From: Phycisphaerales bacterium
Lineage (GTDB): Bacteria > Planctomycetota > Phycisphaerae > UBA1845 > Fen-1342
Direction: 5' to 3'
Assembly: GCA_022839625.1 (NCBI GenBank)
Contig: JALHJL010000002.1
Span: forward strand, 124,001-188,000
Length of the DNA stretch: 64,000 bases
Shown here: one piece after another, positions 44,520-52,414 of the stretch
How the letters are laid out: every line of letters starts with the position of its first letter
Numbering within the stretch: the stretch's first letter is position 1
Made by a program: the position numbers and the translations under genes
Notes under the pieces: generated by a model
Seen by the model: only the letters and a program-made list of their open reading frames with translations
Told to the model about the DNA's origin: nothing
Database searches by the model: none

Positions 44520-44941
44520 GCCGTCATCACCCTCAAGGTCAGCGTCAGGACGCTGGTGAACTGCCGCAGCTCGCCCAGGTGCTCCTGGGAGTAGATGGGC
44601 GTGTTCTCCGTCTTGACCCATGCCGCATCGCCGAACCGCCCCGTGGCGCGGATGAACTCCGCGATCTCCTGCACCAGGCCCATCAGGGCGTCGATTTCCG
44701 CGTTGTCGCTTGCGGCGAGCTTCTTCTGGACGCCGATGTCCACTTGCACGTCGCTCTGCGCCAGGCCGCGCCCCGCGGTGGTCAGTTCCACGCCTTTGGG
44801 CACAACCGTCACGTGAAGGTCCGTCATGTCCTTCAGGTCGAAGGCGGGCCTGTACGCCCGCGCCGCCGTAAACGGCTGACTGAACGTGTGACCGTTCAGT
44901 GCCGCAACGATGGCTTCCGCGATGTCCGCGATCAGCGCCAT
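44516..44941 (-). CDS. Tail terminator-like phage protein
   Basis: A 141-residue protein with a helical N-terminus (MALIADIAEAIVAAL), central strands (DLHVTVVPKGVELT) and a final beta pattern LTLTLRVMTA. Position before the gp10-like and tube genes fits a tail terminator (gpU-like), but no motif is decisive. Confidence 0.62.
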   Translation of the reverse strand: MALIADIAEAIVAALNGHTFSQPFTAARAYRPAFDLKDMTDLHVTVVPKGVELTTAGRGLAQSDVQVDIGVQKKLAASDNAEIDALMGLVQEIAEFIRATGRFGDAAWVKTENTPIYSQEHLGELRQFTSVLTLTLRVMTA

Positions 44942-44944
44942 GGG

Positions 44945-45301
44945 TTAGGTCACCTTCTTCACTTCCCCGACCAGCCAGTCCACGTCGGCCTGGTTTGCCG
45001 GCTCGACGGCTGCCAGTGCTTCGGCCAGACCCACGCCCTTGGCGGCATCCCGGCGCATCGCCCGGGCGATTCCCGCCAGGCGCTGACCCGCCAGGTACGC
45101 CCAACGCTCGGCGGCGGTCATGGTCTCGACCCGCGCGGCCCGCGCTTCCTCGGCCTGCCGCTGTTCGGGCGTCAACGTCGCCAGCCGCTCCTGGCGGCGG
45201 GCCTCGACCTCCGCCTGACGCTCCTCCGGCGTCATCCGCATCCGCTCGATGACCGCCTGCTCAGCGGCCGAGAGTTCCATCTGTCGTCTCGTCTCTGCCA
45301 T
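44945..45301 (-). CDS. Coiled-coil phage protein
   Basis: A 118-residue, strongly helical Arg/Glu/Ala-rich protein (MTPEERQAEVEARRQERLATL, then TPEQRQAEEARAARVE). A coiled coil spans about residues 5-60. No family recognised; such proteins in this place may be scaffolding or fibre accessory parts. Confidence 0.6.
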   Translation of the reverse strand: MAETRRQMELSAAEQAVIERMRMTPEERQAEVEARRQERLATLTPEQRQAEEARAARVETMTAAERWAYLAGQRLAGIARAMRRDAAKGVGLAEALAAVEPANQADVDWLVGEVKKVT

Positions 45302-45312
45302 GCGATGCTCTC

Positions 45313-46434
45313 CTACGCGACCAGGGTCTGCCCGTGGCCGTAAGCCTGGTCGAACACGAAAAGGGAATCCCCGTCGGCGTCGTTGATCCGTCCCTCCCGG
45401 CGGAGCATGACCATCTTCCCGCCGCCGCTGTCCATCTGGCCGGAGATGTCCATCCCGCGGTAGACGCGGACAATGGCGTCCCAGCCCAGGTACAGGTAGG
45501 CGTCGTAGTACAGCCGGAAGTAGCCGAACAGGTCGGACCGGCTCTGGTAGTCGAAGTAGATCGAGCCGTAGTAGTAAGCTTCCAGGCTGCCCCAGCGCCC
45601 CACGTTCACCCTGCCGCCGTAATAGGCGACCAGGTTGGAGTAGTACTCCACGGTCATGTAGCCGTTGATGGTGAGCGTGCCTGCGTACTCAACGTAGACC
45701 TGCGAACCGCCGTAGGCGTACAGGTAGCCGTCCAACGTCACGTCGCCGTGGACGTAGAGGTAACCCGAATCAACCACATTCAGGTAGTTGCGGACCGTCA
45801 GGCCGCCGCCCGACTCGACGTACAGTTCGCCCCCGTAGCGAACATCGACGTAACTGCCGTAGTAGAAGTCGGCGTTGCCGTAGATGCGCAGTGTGCTGTA
45901 GTCCTCGACGTTCAGGTAGCCGTCGAAGTACGCCGATCCGCCGGACTCCACGGAGACATACGCACCCTGGTAGAGGTAGGAGTAGGCGTTCCAGTCCTGG
46001 TAGAACCAGCCGTAGACGTACAGGCTGGAGCCGTACACCACGTCGAAGTACGAGTAGGGCCCAACGTAGATCGAGCCGCCGGCATCCACCGTTCCCCCAT
46101 AGAGGACCGCGACCCCACCGTAATCGTCCACCCAGCCGTAGGTGTCCACTTCGAGGTAGCCCTGTACCTCGACGTAGGCGTAGACGTGCAGGCCGCCCTG
46201 GACGTAGACCGACGCGCCGCTCTCGACCGTCATCTGCGTCCCGAGTTCGAGCACCCCGTAGCCGTCGATGGTGATGGTCCGGCCGCTGGCAAGCGTAAGA
46301 TAGGACCCGTCCGCAGTGACGGTGTGGTAATCGGCGACGACCACGTCATCGACCGACAGGTCGGGCACGACGCCACCGACCCAGGTCGTCGGGTCGTCCC
46401 AGTAGCCTGATTGTGCACTCGTAATCGTCGCCAC
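45313..46434 (-). CDS. Tyrosine-rich beta-solenoid-like phage protein
   Basis: A 373-residue protein of short G-Y-L-x-V strands. The N-terminus (SGYWDDPTTWVGGVVP, then VDDVVVADYHTVTADGS) resembles the G8-type or adhesin N-terminal cap. From about residue 50 to 335 an irregular pattern of Y-V and G-Y strands recurs every 6-10 residues, giving 56 Tyr (15%). A right-handed beta-helix with a Tyr ladder is the simplest reading. Likely a virion fibre or host-binding decoration. No signal peptide. Confidence 0.75.
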   Translation of the reverse strand: MATITSAQSGYWDDPTTWVGGVVPDLSVDDVVVADYHTVTADGSYLTLASGRTITIDGYGVLELGTQMTVESGASVYVQGGLHVYAYVEVQGYLEVDTYGWVDDYGGVAVLYGGTVDAGGSIYVGPYSYFDVVYGSSLYVYGWFYQDWNAYSYLYQGAYVSVESGGSAYFDGYLNVEDYSTLRIYGNADFYYGSYVDVRYGGELYVESGGGLTVRNYLNVVDSGYLYVHGDVTLDGYLYAYGGSQVYVEYAGTLTINGYMTVEYYSNLVAYYGGRVNVGRWGSLEAYYYGSIYFDYQSRSDLFGYFRLYYDAYLYLGWDAIVRVYRGMDISGQMDSGGGKMVMLRREGRINDADGDSLFVFDQAYGHGQTLVA

Positions 46435-46441
46435 AATCGCC

Positions 46442-46804
46442 TCACGCGAAGATGCGGTAAACCACGCCCTGGTTGCTCACGACGACGCGGACGTAGACCT
46501 TGCTAGCGTCGTCGATGCGGATGACCAGGCCCTCGTAGTTGCTGGGCATGACGGGGATGTTCTGCCCAGCCGAGTCGCCGATGAAGCACGGGTAGCTGTT
46601 GAGCGGGTTGCCGTAGTTGTCCACCCGAGCGCCGACCCAGACGAACCGGCACGGCGTCGGGGTCGCTACGAGCGGCTGGGGCGTCCCGGCCGACGGAACG
46701 GTCTTGGTGCCACCCGCAAACGACGTGCACCCGGCGATGTCGAACTGCGGCGCGCCGCTTGGGCTGACCTCCACGTCCATCGAGTTGATCCAGCGCTTGG
46801 CCAC
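46442..46804 (-). CDS. Phage structural protein, unknown
   Basis: A 120-residue beta-rich protein beginning MAKRWINSMDVEVSPSGAPQFDIAGC, with PCRFVWVGARVDNYGNPLNSYPCFIG and paired Cys. It lies directly before the Tyr-rich gene and may be its partner or base. Confidence 0.6.
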   Translation of the reverse strand: MAKRWINSMDVEVSPSGAPQFDIAGCTSFAGGTKTVPSAGTPQPLVATPTPCRFVWVGARVDNYGNPLNSYPCFIGDSAGQNIPVMPSNYEGLVIRIDDASKVYVRVVVSNQGVVYRIFA

Positions 46805-46808
46805 GTCG

Positions 46809-47045
46809 TCAGCCTCCGATCACCAGCTTCCACACCGCCGCGATGGCCAAGGACACGACCGACCCGGCGATGATCCACAGCAGTTTCGACCGCACGGCCT
46901 CGGCCGCCTCCAGCCGGTCCAGGCGAAGCTGGATGCCGGGCTTGGAGTTGCCTCGAATCGCCTCGTCCAGCCGGTCGAGCTTCGCGTGGATGGCCGAGAA
47001 CTCGCCCTTGCACACCCGCTCGTACTGTCCTGCGCACTCGCTCAT
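46809..47045 (-). CDS. Membrane-tailed coiled-coil protein (XhlA-like)
   Basis: A 78-residue protein, start MSECAGQYERVCKGEF, with a coiled coil (IHAKLDRLDEAI, then LRLDRLEAAEAVR) and one C-terminal transmembrane helix (LLWIIAGSVVSLAIAAVWKLVIG). This is the layout of XhlA/BhlA-type holin partners. The ATG overlaps the previous stop (ATGA); the longer frame to 47102 is an overlap artefact. Confidence 0.68.
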   Translation of the reverse strand: MSECAGQYERVCKGEFSAIHAKLDRLDEAIRGNSKPGIQLRLDRLEAAEAVRSKLLWIIAGSVVSLAIAAVWKLVIGG

Positions 47046-47401
47046 GCCGTGTCCACTTCCTTCGTGTGAATCCGCATCGTCGTGCGGTATGGGTCGCTCC
47101 ACCGCCAGTGTCCCTGGTTGCCGAGGCTCATCACCTCGTGAACCACGCCGTCGGCAACCACTTGATCGCCCGCTTGCGGCTCGCCGAAAACGGGGGCAAA
47201 GTCCGCCGCGGCCACCAGGAAGTCCGTCACGTGCGCCGCGACCACCAGACCGAAGTCATCCTGGACCTCGTACTGCGTCCGCCCGAACGTCGCGCTGAGC
47301 GACTGCTCCTGGGCACCCCGGCGATAGGTGACCTGGCTGGAGCAGTGCGCCGAACGCTGCTGCTCCAGCCATTGGCTTCCTTGCCTCAACAGGTCACCCA
47401 C
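47042..47401 (-). CDS. Phage head-tail connector-like protein
   Basis: A 119-residue protein with CSSQVTYRRGAQEQSLSATFG and DDFGLVVAAHVTDFLVAAADF, then FGEPQAGDQVVADG and GHWRWSDPYRTTMRIHTKEV. Strand-loop composition and place after the capsid genes fit a head completion or stopper protein; not proven. Confidence 0.62.
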   Translation of the reverse strand: MGDLLRQGSQWLEQQRSAHCSSQVTYRRGAQEQSLSATFGRTQYEVQDDFGLVVAAHVTDFLVAAADFAPVFGEPQAGDQVVADGVVHEVMSLGNQGHWRWSDPYRTTMRIHTKEVDTA

Positions 47402-47417
47402 GCTTCAAGCGCCTCCG

Positions 47418-47741
47418 TTACTGGCTCATCCGAACCCGGACGGTCGTGTCGACGTCGGCCGCGGCCTTGACGCACTTGCCGATGAGCTTGTTGCCCGTGG
47501 CCGTGGTCGTCGCCCGCTGATTGGTCGCGTCCCAGTAGCACAAGGCCCCGGCCGTGATCCCAGAGCCGGTGGCCTTGGGGAAGTCGAAGACGCCCGCGAC
47601 CGCCAGCGCCCCCAGCTTGTTCGCCGAGATGGGCTGCTTGGTCACGCCGACCAGTTCGCCCTGGACCACGACCGCCCCGGCCGCGACGTCCGCCGTCGGG
47701 GTGTAGTCGATTGCTTCGCCGTCATGCACAAAGGTCGCCAT
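47418..47741 (-). CDS. DUF2190-like capsid decoration protein
   Basis: A 107-residue protein: HDGEAIDYTPTADVAAGAVVVQGELVGVTK with AGVFDFPKATGSGITAGALCYWDAT and a C-terminal GKCVKAAADVDTTVRVRM. This matches DUF2190, small proteins found next to capsid genes and thought to decorate or cement the head. Confidence 0.82.
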   Translation of the reverse strand: MATFVHDGEAIDYTPTADVAAGAVVVQGELVGVTKQPISANKLGALAVAGVFDFPKATGSGITAGALCYWDATNQRATTTATGNKLIGKCVKAAADVDTTVRVRMSQ

Positions 47742-47756
47742 TGATTGGTCCTCCGC

Positions 47757-50093
47757 TTACGCTTCGCCCTTGCTCTTGAGCCCGCCGCGCGGGTCTTGAA
47801 GCGCGACACCGAAGTCGTGGTAGCCGCGCATCCGCACGCCGAGCACGTTGAAGTCCGCCTCCGCCGTCTCGATGACCGGCGACTCCTGGCCGTTGAGGAA
47901 CGCCACCTCGATGACCGGCAGGTCCGCCGGGTCGGCCAGCAAGTACCACGCCTTCGCGCTCGACCCGGTGTAAGCCGCGTTGGCCAGATACCGGCCGACC
48001 TCGATTCGGAACTTGCCGACGTGCGGGTTGGCGATGGGGTACTTGGTGCTGGAGGTCGTGTCCCGAATCTCCAGGCTCTTGTAGAGCTGCGTGCCCATGG
48101 CCGACAGGGCCGTCGGCACCAGGAGAATGGCGGGCATCACGCCGATGGGCTTGCCGTCGGAGTCCACCTGGTCCATGAAGGCCACCTCGGCCTTCGTCAG
48201 GCCGTCGATGGAGAGGACCGTGTCTGCCCCGCTCAGGTAGTTCTTGTTGCCGGCGGTGAAGAAGGCGGCGTTGTTCAGGAACGCCGTCCAGAACACGTCG
48301 TTGATCTTCAGGCCGCTGCCGCGCCCGAGCTTGCGGGGCACCAGCGTGATCGCGCCCAGGTCGTCGTTGATGATGTCCCGCCGGTCGATGGAGAGCATCA
48401 GGCCGTAGGTGTCGGCCTTGTTGGTGTAGGACTCGTTGCCGAGCGTCCCGTGCTTCAGCTCCCCGCCGGGGGCCACGATCTCGTACTGGTCCTTGCCGAT
48501 AAGGCGGTAGGACGTGACCGTCTTGAAGTCCGGCACGTTCCGCACCGCGCAGATGTTCCGCCATGTCCGCTCGACGCTGAAGAAGCCCTCCAGCAGGAAC
48601 TTGTTGGCGACGTTCGAGAGGATGCCGCCGATGTCCACGGTCGAGAAGCCGGCGGCCTGGACCTGCCGCCCGAAGGCGTAGCGCAGGGCCTCGCGGCTGT
48701 CGCGGAAGGACCGCTCCGGGTAGCCGTTGGCCCAGGCGGCTTCGAGGAAGAGCTCCTGGAGGCCGATTCCGCCGCGGAAGCGCCGCTCGGCCTGCTCCAG
48801 CACCTCCTCGTGGTAGTGCTTCTCCGGTTCGGCGAGCTTGGCCGTCAGGACGCACGCCGCCTCCAGCGTCGCCGCATCGCACGACCGGCCGCGGTCCCGC
48901 TGGGCCGCGATATGCACGTCCGCCTGCGGGCGGCTCTCCCGCATGGCCTTGAGAACCTTCTGCGAGGTGTCTTCCACGCTCCAGCCGAGCTTGATCGCGT
49001 CGCGCTCGATGCGCGGGAACTCGCCCGCGCAGACCTCCTGGATGGCGGCCACGCGCTCGCGCTCGACGCGGACGGCGCTGGCCGCTTCCTCGCGGGCGCT
49101 CGCCGCGGCCTGCACCGCAGCATCCTGGGACGCGGTCGCCTTCACTGCAGGCTGTGGGTTCGCCGCAGGCTTCTTGTCCTTGTCATCGTGATCGAGGTCG
49201 GGCGGTTCCTCACCCTTCTCGAACGCCGCCTTGAGCTTGGCGGTCTGCTCCTCGTCCAGCACGGCGGCGTCAATGCCGTGCTCCTCAAGCCACTTTTCGA
49301 AGTCCATGACGTTGCCTCCGTACAGGTTGAACCGTGCCGCGAGCTTCATCCTTGTCGAGGCGTCCGCGCCCACGGCGACGACCGACACCTCCCGCAAGAC
49401 CGATTTCTTCACGTGGTAGAACGGCCCCTCGTGCTCCTGGCCGTTGACGCTCCGGCGCGAGCGGACCAGGTCCCACTCCAACACCTCCGCGCCGATGGAT
49501 AGTTGCCACTCCGCACCGGCCCGGGCCTGCTCGACGATGCCCCTGGCCTGGCCGCTGGAGGAAAGAATCTCCCCCTCGACCACGAGCGTGTCGCCGTCGA
49601 CGCGGGCCTTCACCATGCCGACGCGAGCGCCCGTGCGGTTCTCGTGGTTGGTCAGCAGCGGCACCGAGTCGGGAACCTCCAGCCCCGCCAGGTCCACCAC
49701 CACCGGGTGCCGCCAGCCCGGCAGGCGCATCTTGCCCCCCGAGTAGGCCACGCCCATCACGCGGATGCGTCCGGGCGGCCCGTCGCCGGAGGCGGCCTCG
49801 ATGACGAGGAACTCGCCCGCGTGGTCGGCAGACAGGTCCGCCGAGCCCTCGGCCTCGTCGCTGGCGGGCTCGAAGAGGATGGGCTTGTGCCCGTGTTCCT
49901 TGAGCCACGCCTTGGCCTCGTCCACGCTGAACTTCTCCGCGTCGAAGCGGATGGCCTGGAGTTCCGCCTTGCCGTCGGCGGTGATGCCCCAGACGGCGTG
50001 GATGCCCGGGCCGAACTCGTCGTTCTCCCGGCGGAACCGCTCGTAACGCGACGGGTCCTTCAGGCGCGCACTGTGTTCAGTGGGATAAGGCAT
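47757..50093 (-). CDS. Prohead protease-major capsid protein fusion
   Basis: A 778-residue protein joining a U35-type prohead protease to an HK97-fold major capsid protein. The protease half has H150 in LLTNHENRTGARVG and S199 in WQLSIGAEV, the expected catalytic pair. The capsid half begins near MDFEKWLEEHGIDAAVLDEEQ, with a delta/scaffold helix (AVQAAASAREEAASAVRVERERV) and then a capsid core (AFGRQVQAAGFSTVDIGGILSN, VTSYRLIGKDQYEIV, VPRKLGRGSGLKINDVFW). ATG at 50093 is used; the extra 25 residues upstream overlap the portal end. An internal start at 49307 has its own GGAGG. Confidence 0.88.
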   Translation of the reverse strand: MPYPTEHSARLKDPSRYERFRRENDEFGPGIHAVWGITADGKAELQAIRFDAEKFSVDEAKAWLKEHGHKPILFEPASDEAEGSADLSADHAGEFLVIEAASGDGPPGRIRVMGVAYSGGKMRLPGWRHPVVVDLAGLEVPDSVPLLTNHENRTGARVGMVKARVDGDTLVVEGEILSSSGQARGIVEQARAGAEWQLSIGAEVLEWDLVRSRRSVNGQEHEGPFYHVKKSVLREVSVVAVGADASTRMKLAARFNLYGGNVMDFEKWLEEHGIDAAVLDEEQTAKLKAAFEKGEEPPDLDHDDKDKKPAANPQPAVKATASQDAAVQAAASAREEAASAVRVERERVAAIQEVCAGEFPRIERDAIKLGWSVEDTSQKVLKAMRESRPQADVHIAAQRDRGRSCDAATLEAACVLTAKLAEPEKHYHEEVLEQAERRFRGGIGLQELFLEAAWANGYPERSFRDSREALRYAFGRQVQAAGFSTVDIGGILSNVANKFLLEGFFSVERTWRNICAVRNVPDFKTVTSYRLIGKDQYEIVAPGGELKHGTLGNESYTNKADTYGLMLSIDRRDIINDDLGAITLVPRKLGRGSGLKINDVFWTAFLNNAAFFTAGNKNYLSGADTVLSIDGLTKAEVAFMDQVDSDGKPIGVMPAILLVPTALSAMGTQLYKSLEIRDTTSSTKYPIANPHVGKFRIEVGRYLANAAYTGSSAKAWYLLADPADLPVIEVAFLNGQESPVIETAEADFNVLGVRMRGYHDFGVALQDPRGGLKSKGEA
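49307..49319 (-). promoter_or_regulatory. Internal ribosome binding site and start for free capsid protein
   Basis: GGAGG at 49315-49319 (coding strand) lies seven bases before an in-frame ATG at 49307, residue 263 of the fusion. Translation from here would give a 516-residue capsid precursor without the protease. Confidence 0.6.
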
Positions 50094-51567
50094 GCGCCGC
50101 CTCCTCGATGTCATCGGGGGACAGGTCTTCCGCGTCTCTCGCAGGGATCGCAGCCGCGGGCTTGGCACTCGGCTCGGGCAAGCCCAATTCCAGCATCAGA
50201 TTCCGTTCGCGGGCGCGCTGGCGGAGCTCGGCCTCCCAGTCCTTGCCCTGGCGGGCGTATTCGTGGGCGAGCGTGGTGGTGTGGTTCTTGAGCCGCGTCT
50301 CCTGGGCCGAGGCCTCCTTGGCCGGGTCCACGTGCTCCATCCCGTCCCAGAACCACTGGTGATCGGGCAATACCCGGCCACCGAGCGGCCCCGCCGAGTC
50401 GAAGACGAATTGCCCGCCGGCTTCCAGAGCGTATTCCCACAGCCACGCGGCCAGCACGCGGTCGAGGACCTTCTCGGCCATGAAGGCCTGGTCCACGCGG
50501 ATGGACTTGTAGTAGGTCTGGTGGTCGAGGCGGCCGGAGGCGTAGTTGTAGCCGGACGAGTTGCCCGCCGCGACGTTGTAGGGCATGTTCAGGCAGCGGG
50601 CGATCTCGTTGAGGATTTCCCGCTTGAACTCGGCGTAGGTCGTCGCCGGCTGCATCGGCTCGACCTGCGACATCTTCCAGCCGCCCGGCATCGTCAGGAG
50701 CATGTTCCGCTCGAGTTCCACCAGGTCCATCGGTTCGACCTGCTCGGCCTCGCCGTTGGCCGGGGCATCGGTGTAGAGGATGCCCGCGAAGTCGGCCGCC
50801 GCCTCGGCCGCCCCCAGGACCGCCAGCGTGAACCGCCGCAGTTGCGCGAAGAGCGGAAGCGCGGGCGTGATCTCCGGGATGCCCCGGTGCTGGCCCGGCC
50901 GGTCCTGGCGGAAGACATGAATCACGTGCGAGGCGGGGACGGTGCGGTACTCGTCATTGAAGCCCCACACGCTGTTGCCCGGATGATTCTTCAGGACGTG
51001 GTAGGCCACCGGGTTGCCGAAGCCGTCGAGCACGATGCCGTCCACCTCGCGGCGGTCCAGCAGGTAGGCGTCGGGGCTGGTCACATGGTCCGCCTCGATG
51101 AGACGCAGGTCGAGCTTCACCGGGTGGTCGAGGACGGGGTTATTGACGAGCATGCCAAACGCTTCGCCGTCCTGCGCCCGGGCCATCCGCATGGTGCGGA
51201 GCTTCTCGGCCAGCGAAACCTCGTGGGCCCAGCGGTCGAACTCGTGTTCGACCTCATTGTTCGCCTCGTCGCTTGCGGTGAGCATCTGGAGGCGGGGGCC
51301 CGTGCCGATGGTGTCGTTGGCAAGCGTCAGCACGATGCCCCGCGCGTAGGAGTTGTTGGCCACCTCGTAGCGGGCCCGGTTGCGGAGCGTCCGCCGAACC
51401 GCCATCGATGCGGCGGCGTCGGCCGACAGGGCGTCGGCGTTGGCCCAGTGGCGGCGGTTGTCCTCGGTCGTCGCGGCCGAGTCGAACCGTCCCCGCACCC
51501 GCCGGACGGGCACTGCCCGCAGGCGGCTCAGGGCAATCGGTCTCTTCTGGGTCGCGTTTGCGATCAT
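50077..51567 (-). CDS. Phage portal protein
   Basis: A 496-residue lambda gpB-type portal, the dodecameric ring at the capsid vertex. Motifs: RNRARYEVANNSYARGIVLTLANDTIGTG, RLIEADHVTSPD, GNPVAYHVL, IHVFRQDRPGQHRGIPEITPAL and AAGNSSGYNYASGRLDHQTYYKSIR. The ATG overlaps the gpW-like stop as TGATG; the frame extends further upstream but that part is not supported. It overlaps the protease start by 17 bases. Confidence 0.92.
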   Translation of the reverse strand: MIANATQKRPIALSRLRAVPVRRVRGRFDSAATTEDNRRHWANADALSADAAASMAVRRTLRNRARYEVANNSYARGIVLTLANDTIGTGPRLQMLTASDEANNEVEHEFDRWAHEVSLAEKLRTMRMARAQDGEAFGMLVNNPVLDHPVKLDLRLIEADHVTSPDAYLLDRREVDGIVLDGFGNPVAYHVLKNHPGNSVWGFNDEYRTVPASHVIHVFRQDRPGQHRGIPEITPALPLFAQLRRFTLAVLGAAEAAADFAGILYTDAPANGEAEQVEPMDLVELERNMLLTMPGGWKMSQVEPMQPATTYAEFKREILNEIARCLNMPYNVAAGNSSGYNYASGRLDHQTYYKSIRVDQAFMAEKVLDRVLAAWLWEYALEAGGQFVFDSAGPLGGRVLPDHQWFWDGMEHVDPAKEASAQETRLKNHTTTLAHEYARQGKDWEAELRQRARERNLMLELGLPEPSAKPAAAIPARDAEDLSPDDIEEAAHALSH

Positions 51568-51764
51568 CAGGACGCCCCCGGCGGCACCAGCTTGGTCACG
51601 CGGACGCCGAGGCCCTTGGACTTGGCCGCCTCCTTGGAGGCCAGATACCGGTCCGCATCGATCTGCTCGGTGAGGCTGTGCTGCTCCACGGAGCCGCTGT
51701 CGCCCGCAGCCCGCTTCGGGCCGGCGGCGTTCTGGCGGATGGTGTTGTCCAGGTCCTCGGCCAT
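51567..51764 (-). CDS. gpW-like small head-joining protein
   Basis: A 65-residue protein between the terminase genes and the portal, where gpW lies in lambda. It includes SVEQHSLTEQIDADRYLASKEA followed by LGVRVTKLVPPG. The ATG at 51764 has GAGG about eight bases upstream; an in-frame start at 51797 is weaker. Confidence 0.72.
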   Translation of the reverse strand: MAEDLDNTIRQNAAGPKRAAGDSGSVEQHSLTEQIDADRYLASKEAAKSKGLGVRVTKLVPPGAS

Positions 51765-52138
51765 GCACTTTCCTCTGAAAGACAAAAGGCCCTTCATGCC
51801 CCACGAAGCGGGACACGAATCTTCTCGCCTACTGCGATACTTACCCGGCGCAGGGGCTAGATGACGGACGGGGGGAGGGAATTGGGCGGAGAGGTTCTAC
51901 GGGTAGAAGGTCAGGGCGAAACATTCTCGCTACGAGGCGGCAAAGGGGCCGCCGCTAGAACCGCCTGCCCAGCGGACAACCACACTGCCTGAAGCGGGCC
52001 CGATACCGCACCCGGCGACTTGACGTTGGCGAGCACAAGGGCTAAGAGCCTTAGGGCCTTCTGAGATGGTTTTTTAGCCGTTGCGCTCTTCTCTGTCAAA
52101 GCCGACCGCAAGCGAGTTCGCGCTGACGGGCGCAACGG
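51765..52138 (-). other. Intergenic region before the head operon
   Basis: About 370 bases between the zinc-ribbon gene and gpW-like gene. It contains element promoter copy 2 at 51829-51870. A 74-codon frame with a TTG start (51911-52135) exists but has low-complexity sequence and no ribosome site. A run of six T on the + strand near 52070 is not attached to a hairpin I can define. Confidence 0.5.
51829..51870 (-). promoter_or_regulatory. Element promoter, copy 2 (head operon)
   Basis: On the - strand: CGTCCGTCAT, 14 bases, then GGGTAAGTATC and CAGTAGG. Same spacing as the copies at 33791 and 59772. It lies about 70 bases ahead of the gpW-like start, in a gap between the zinc-ribbon and head genes. 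Confidence 0.7.
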
Positions 52139-52414
52139 CTACACTTCTCGGCCGTTCCAACCGATAACGTCGACACCCTTCTCGTAGGTTGTCATCCGCC
52201 GACCGCAATGACGGCACTCCCGGCGGCGGAGGATTCGCCCGCCGACGGTGGCGCGAGTGTAGAGGACGTGGAAGTGCCGGCAGCCGCAGCGCGGGCACTC
52301 CAGGCCGCGCTGGTTCGCCGTGCCGGTCAAACCACGGCCAGAGATTCCCACCCCGGCCGATATTGCGGCCGACGGTTCCTCCGGCTTACCGGTTGCCTTT
52401 TCGCGCTCGTCCAT
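52139..52414 (-). CDS. NrdR-like zinc-ribbon phage protein
   Basis: A 91-residue protein whose C-terminal half CPRCGCRHFHVLYTR, then RRRECRHCGRRMTTYEKG has the CxxC-CxxC ribbon, RRRECxxCGxRxTTYE, of NrdR repressors. The ATP-cone of NrdR is missing. It begins directly after the terminase stop. A phage transcription factor acting on promoters such as the three element copies is possible but speculative. Confidence 0.75.
   Translation of the reverse strand: MDEREKATGKPEEPSAAISAGVGISGRGLTGTANQRGLECPRCGCRHFHVLYTRATVGGRILRRRECRHCGRRMTTYEKGVDVIGWNGREV

Noticed and set aside
44817..44852. Fourth copy of the TCCGTCAT element
   Set aside because: TCCGTCAT occurs inside the tail terminator-like gene but GGGTA(A/T)GTATC does not follow at 14 bases.
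51911..52135. 74-codon - strand frame in the head-operon gap
   Set aside because: TTG start, no ribosome binding site, compositionally biased, close to the element promoter.
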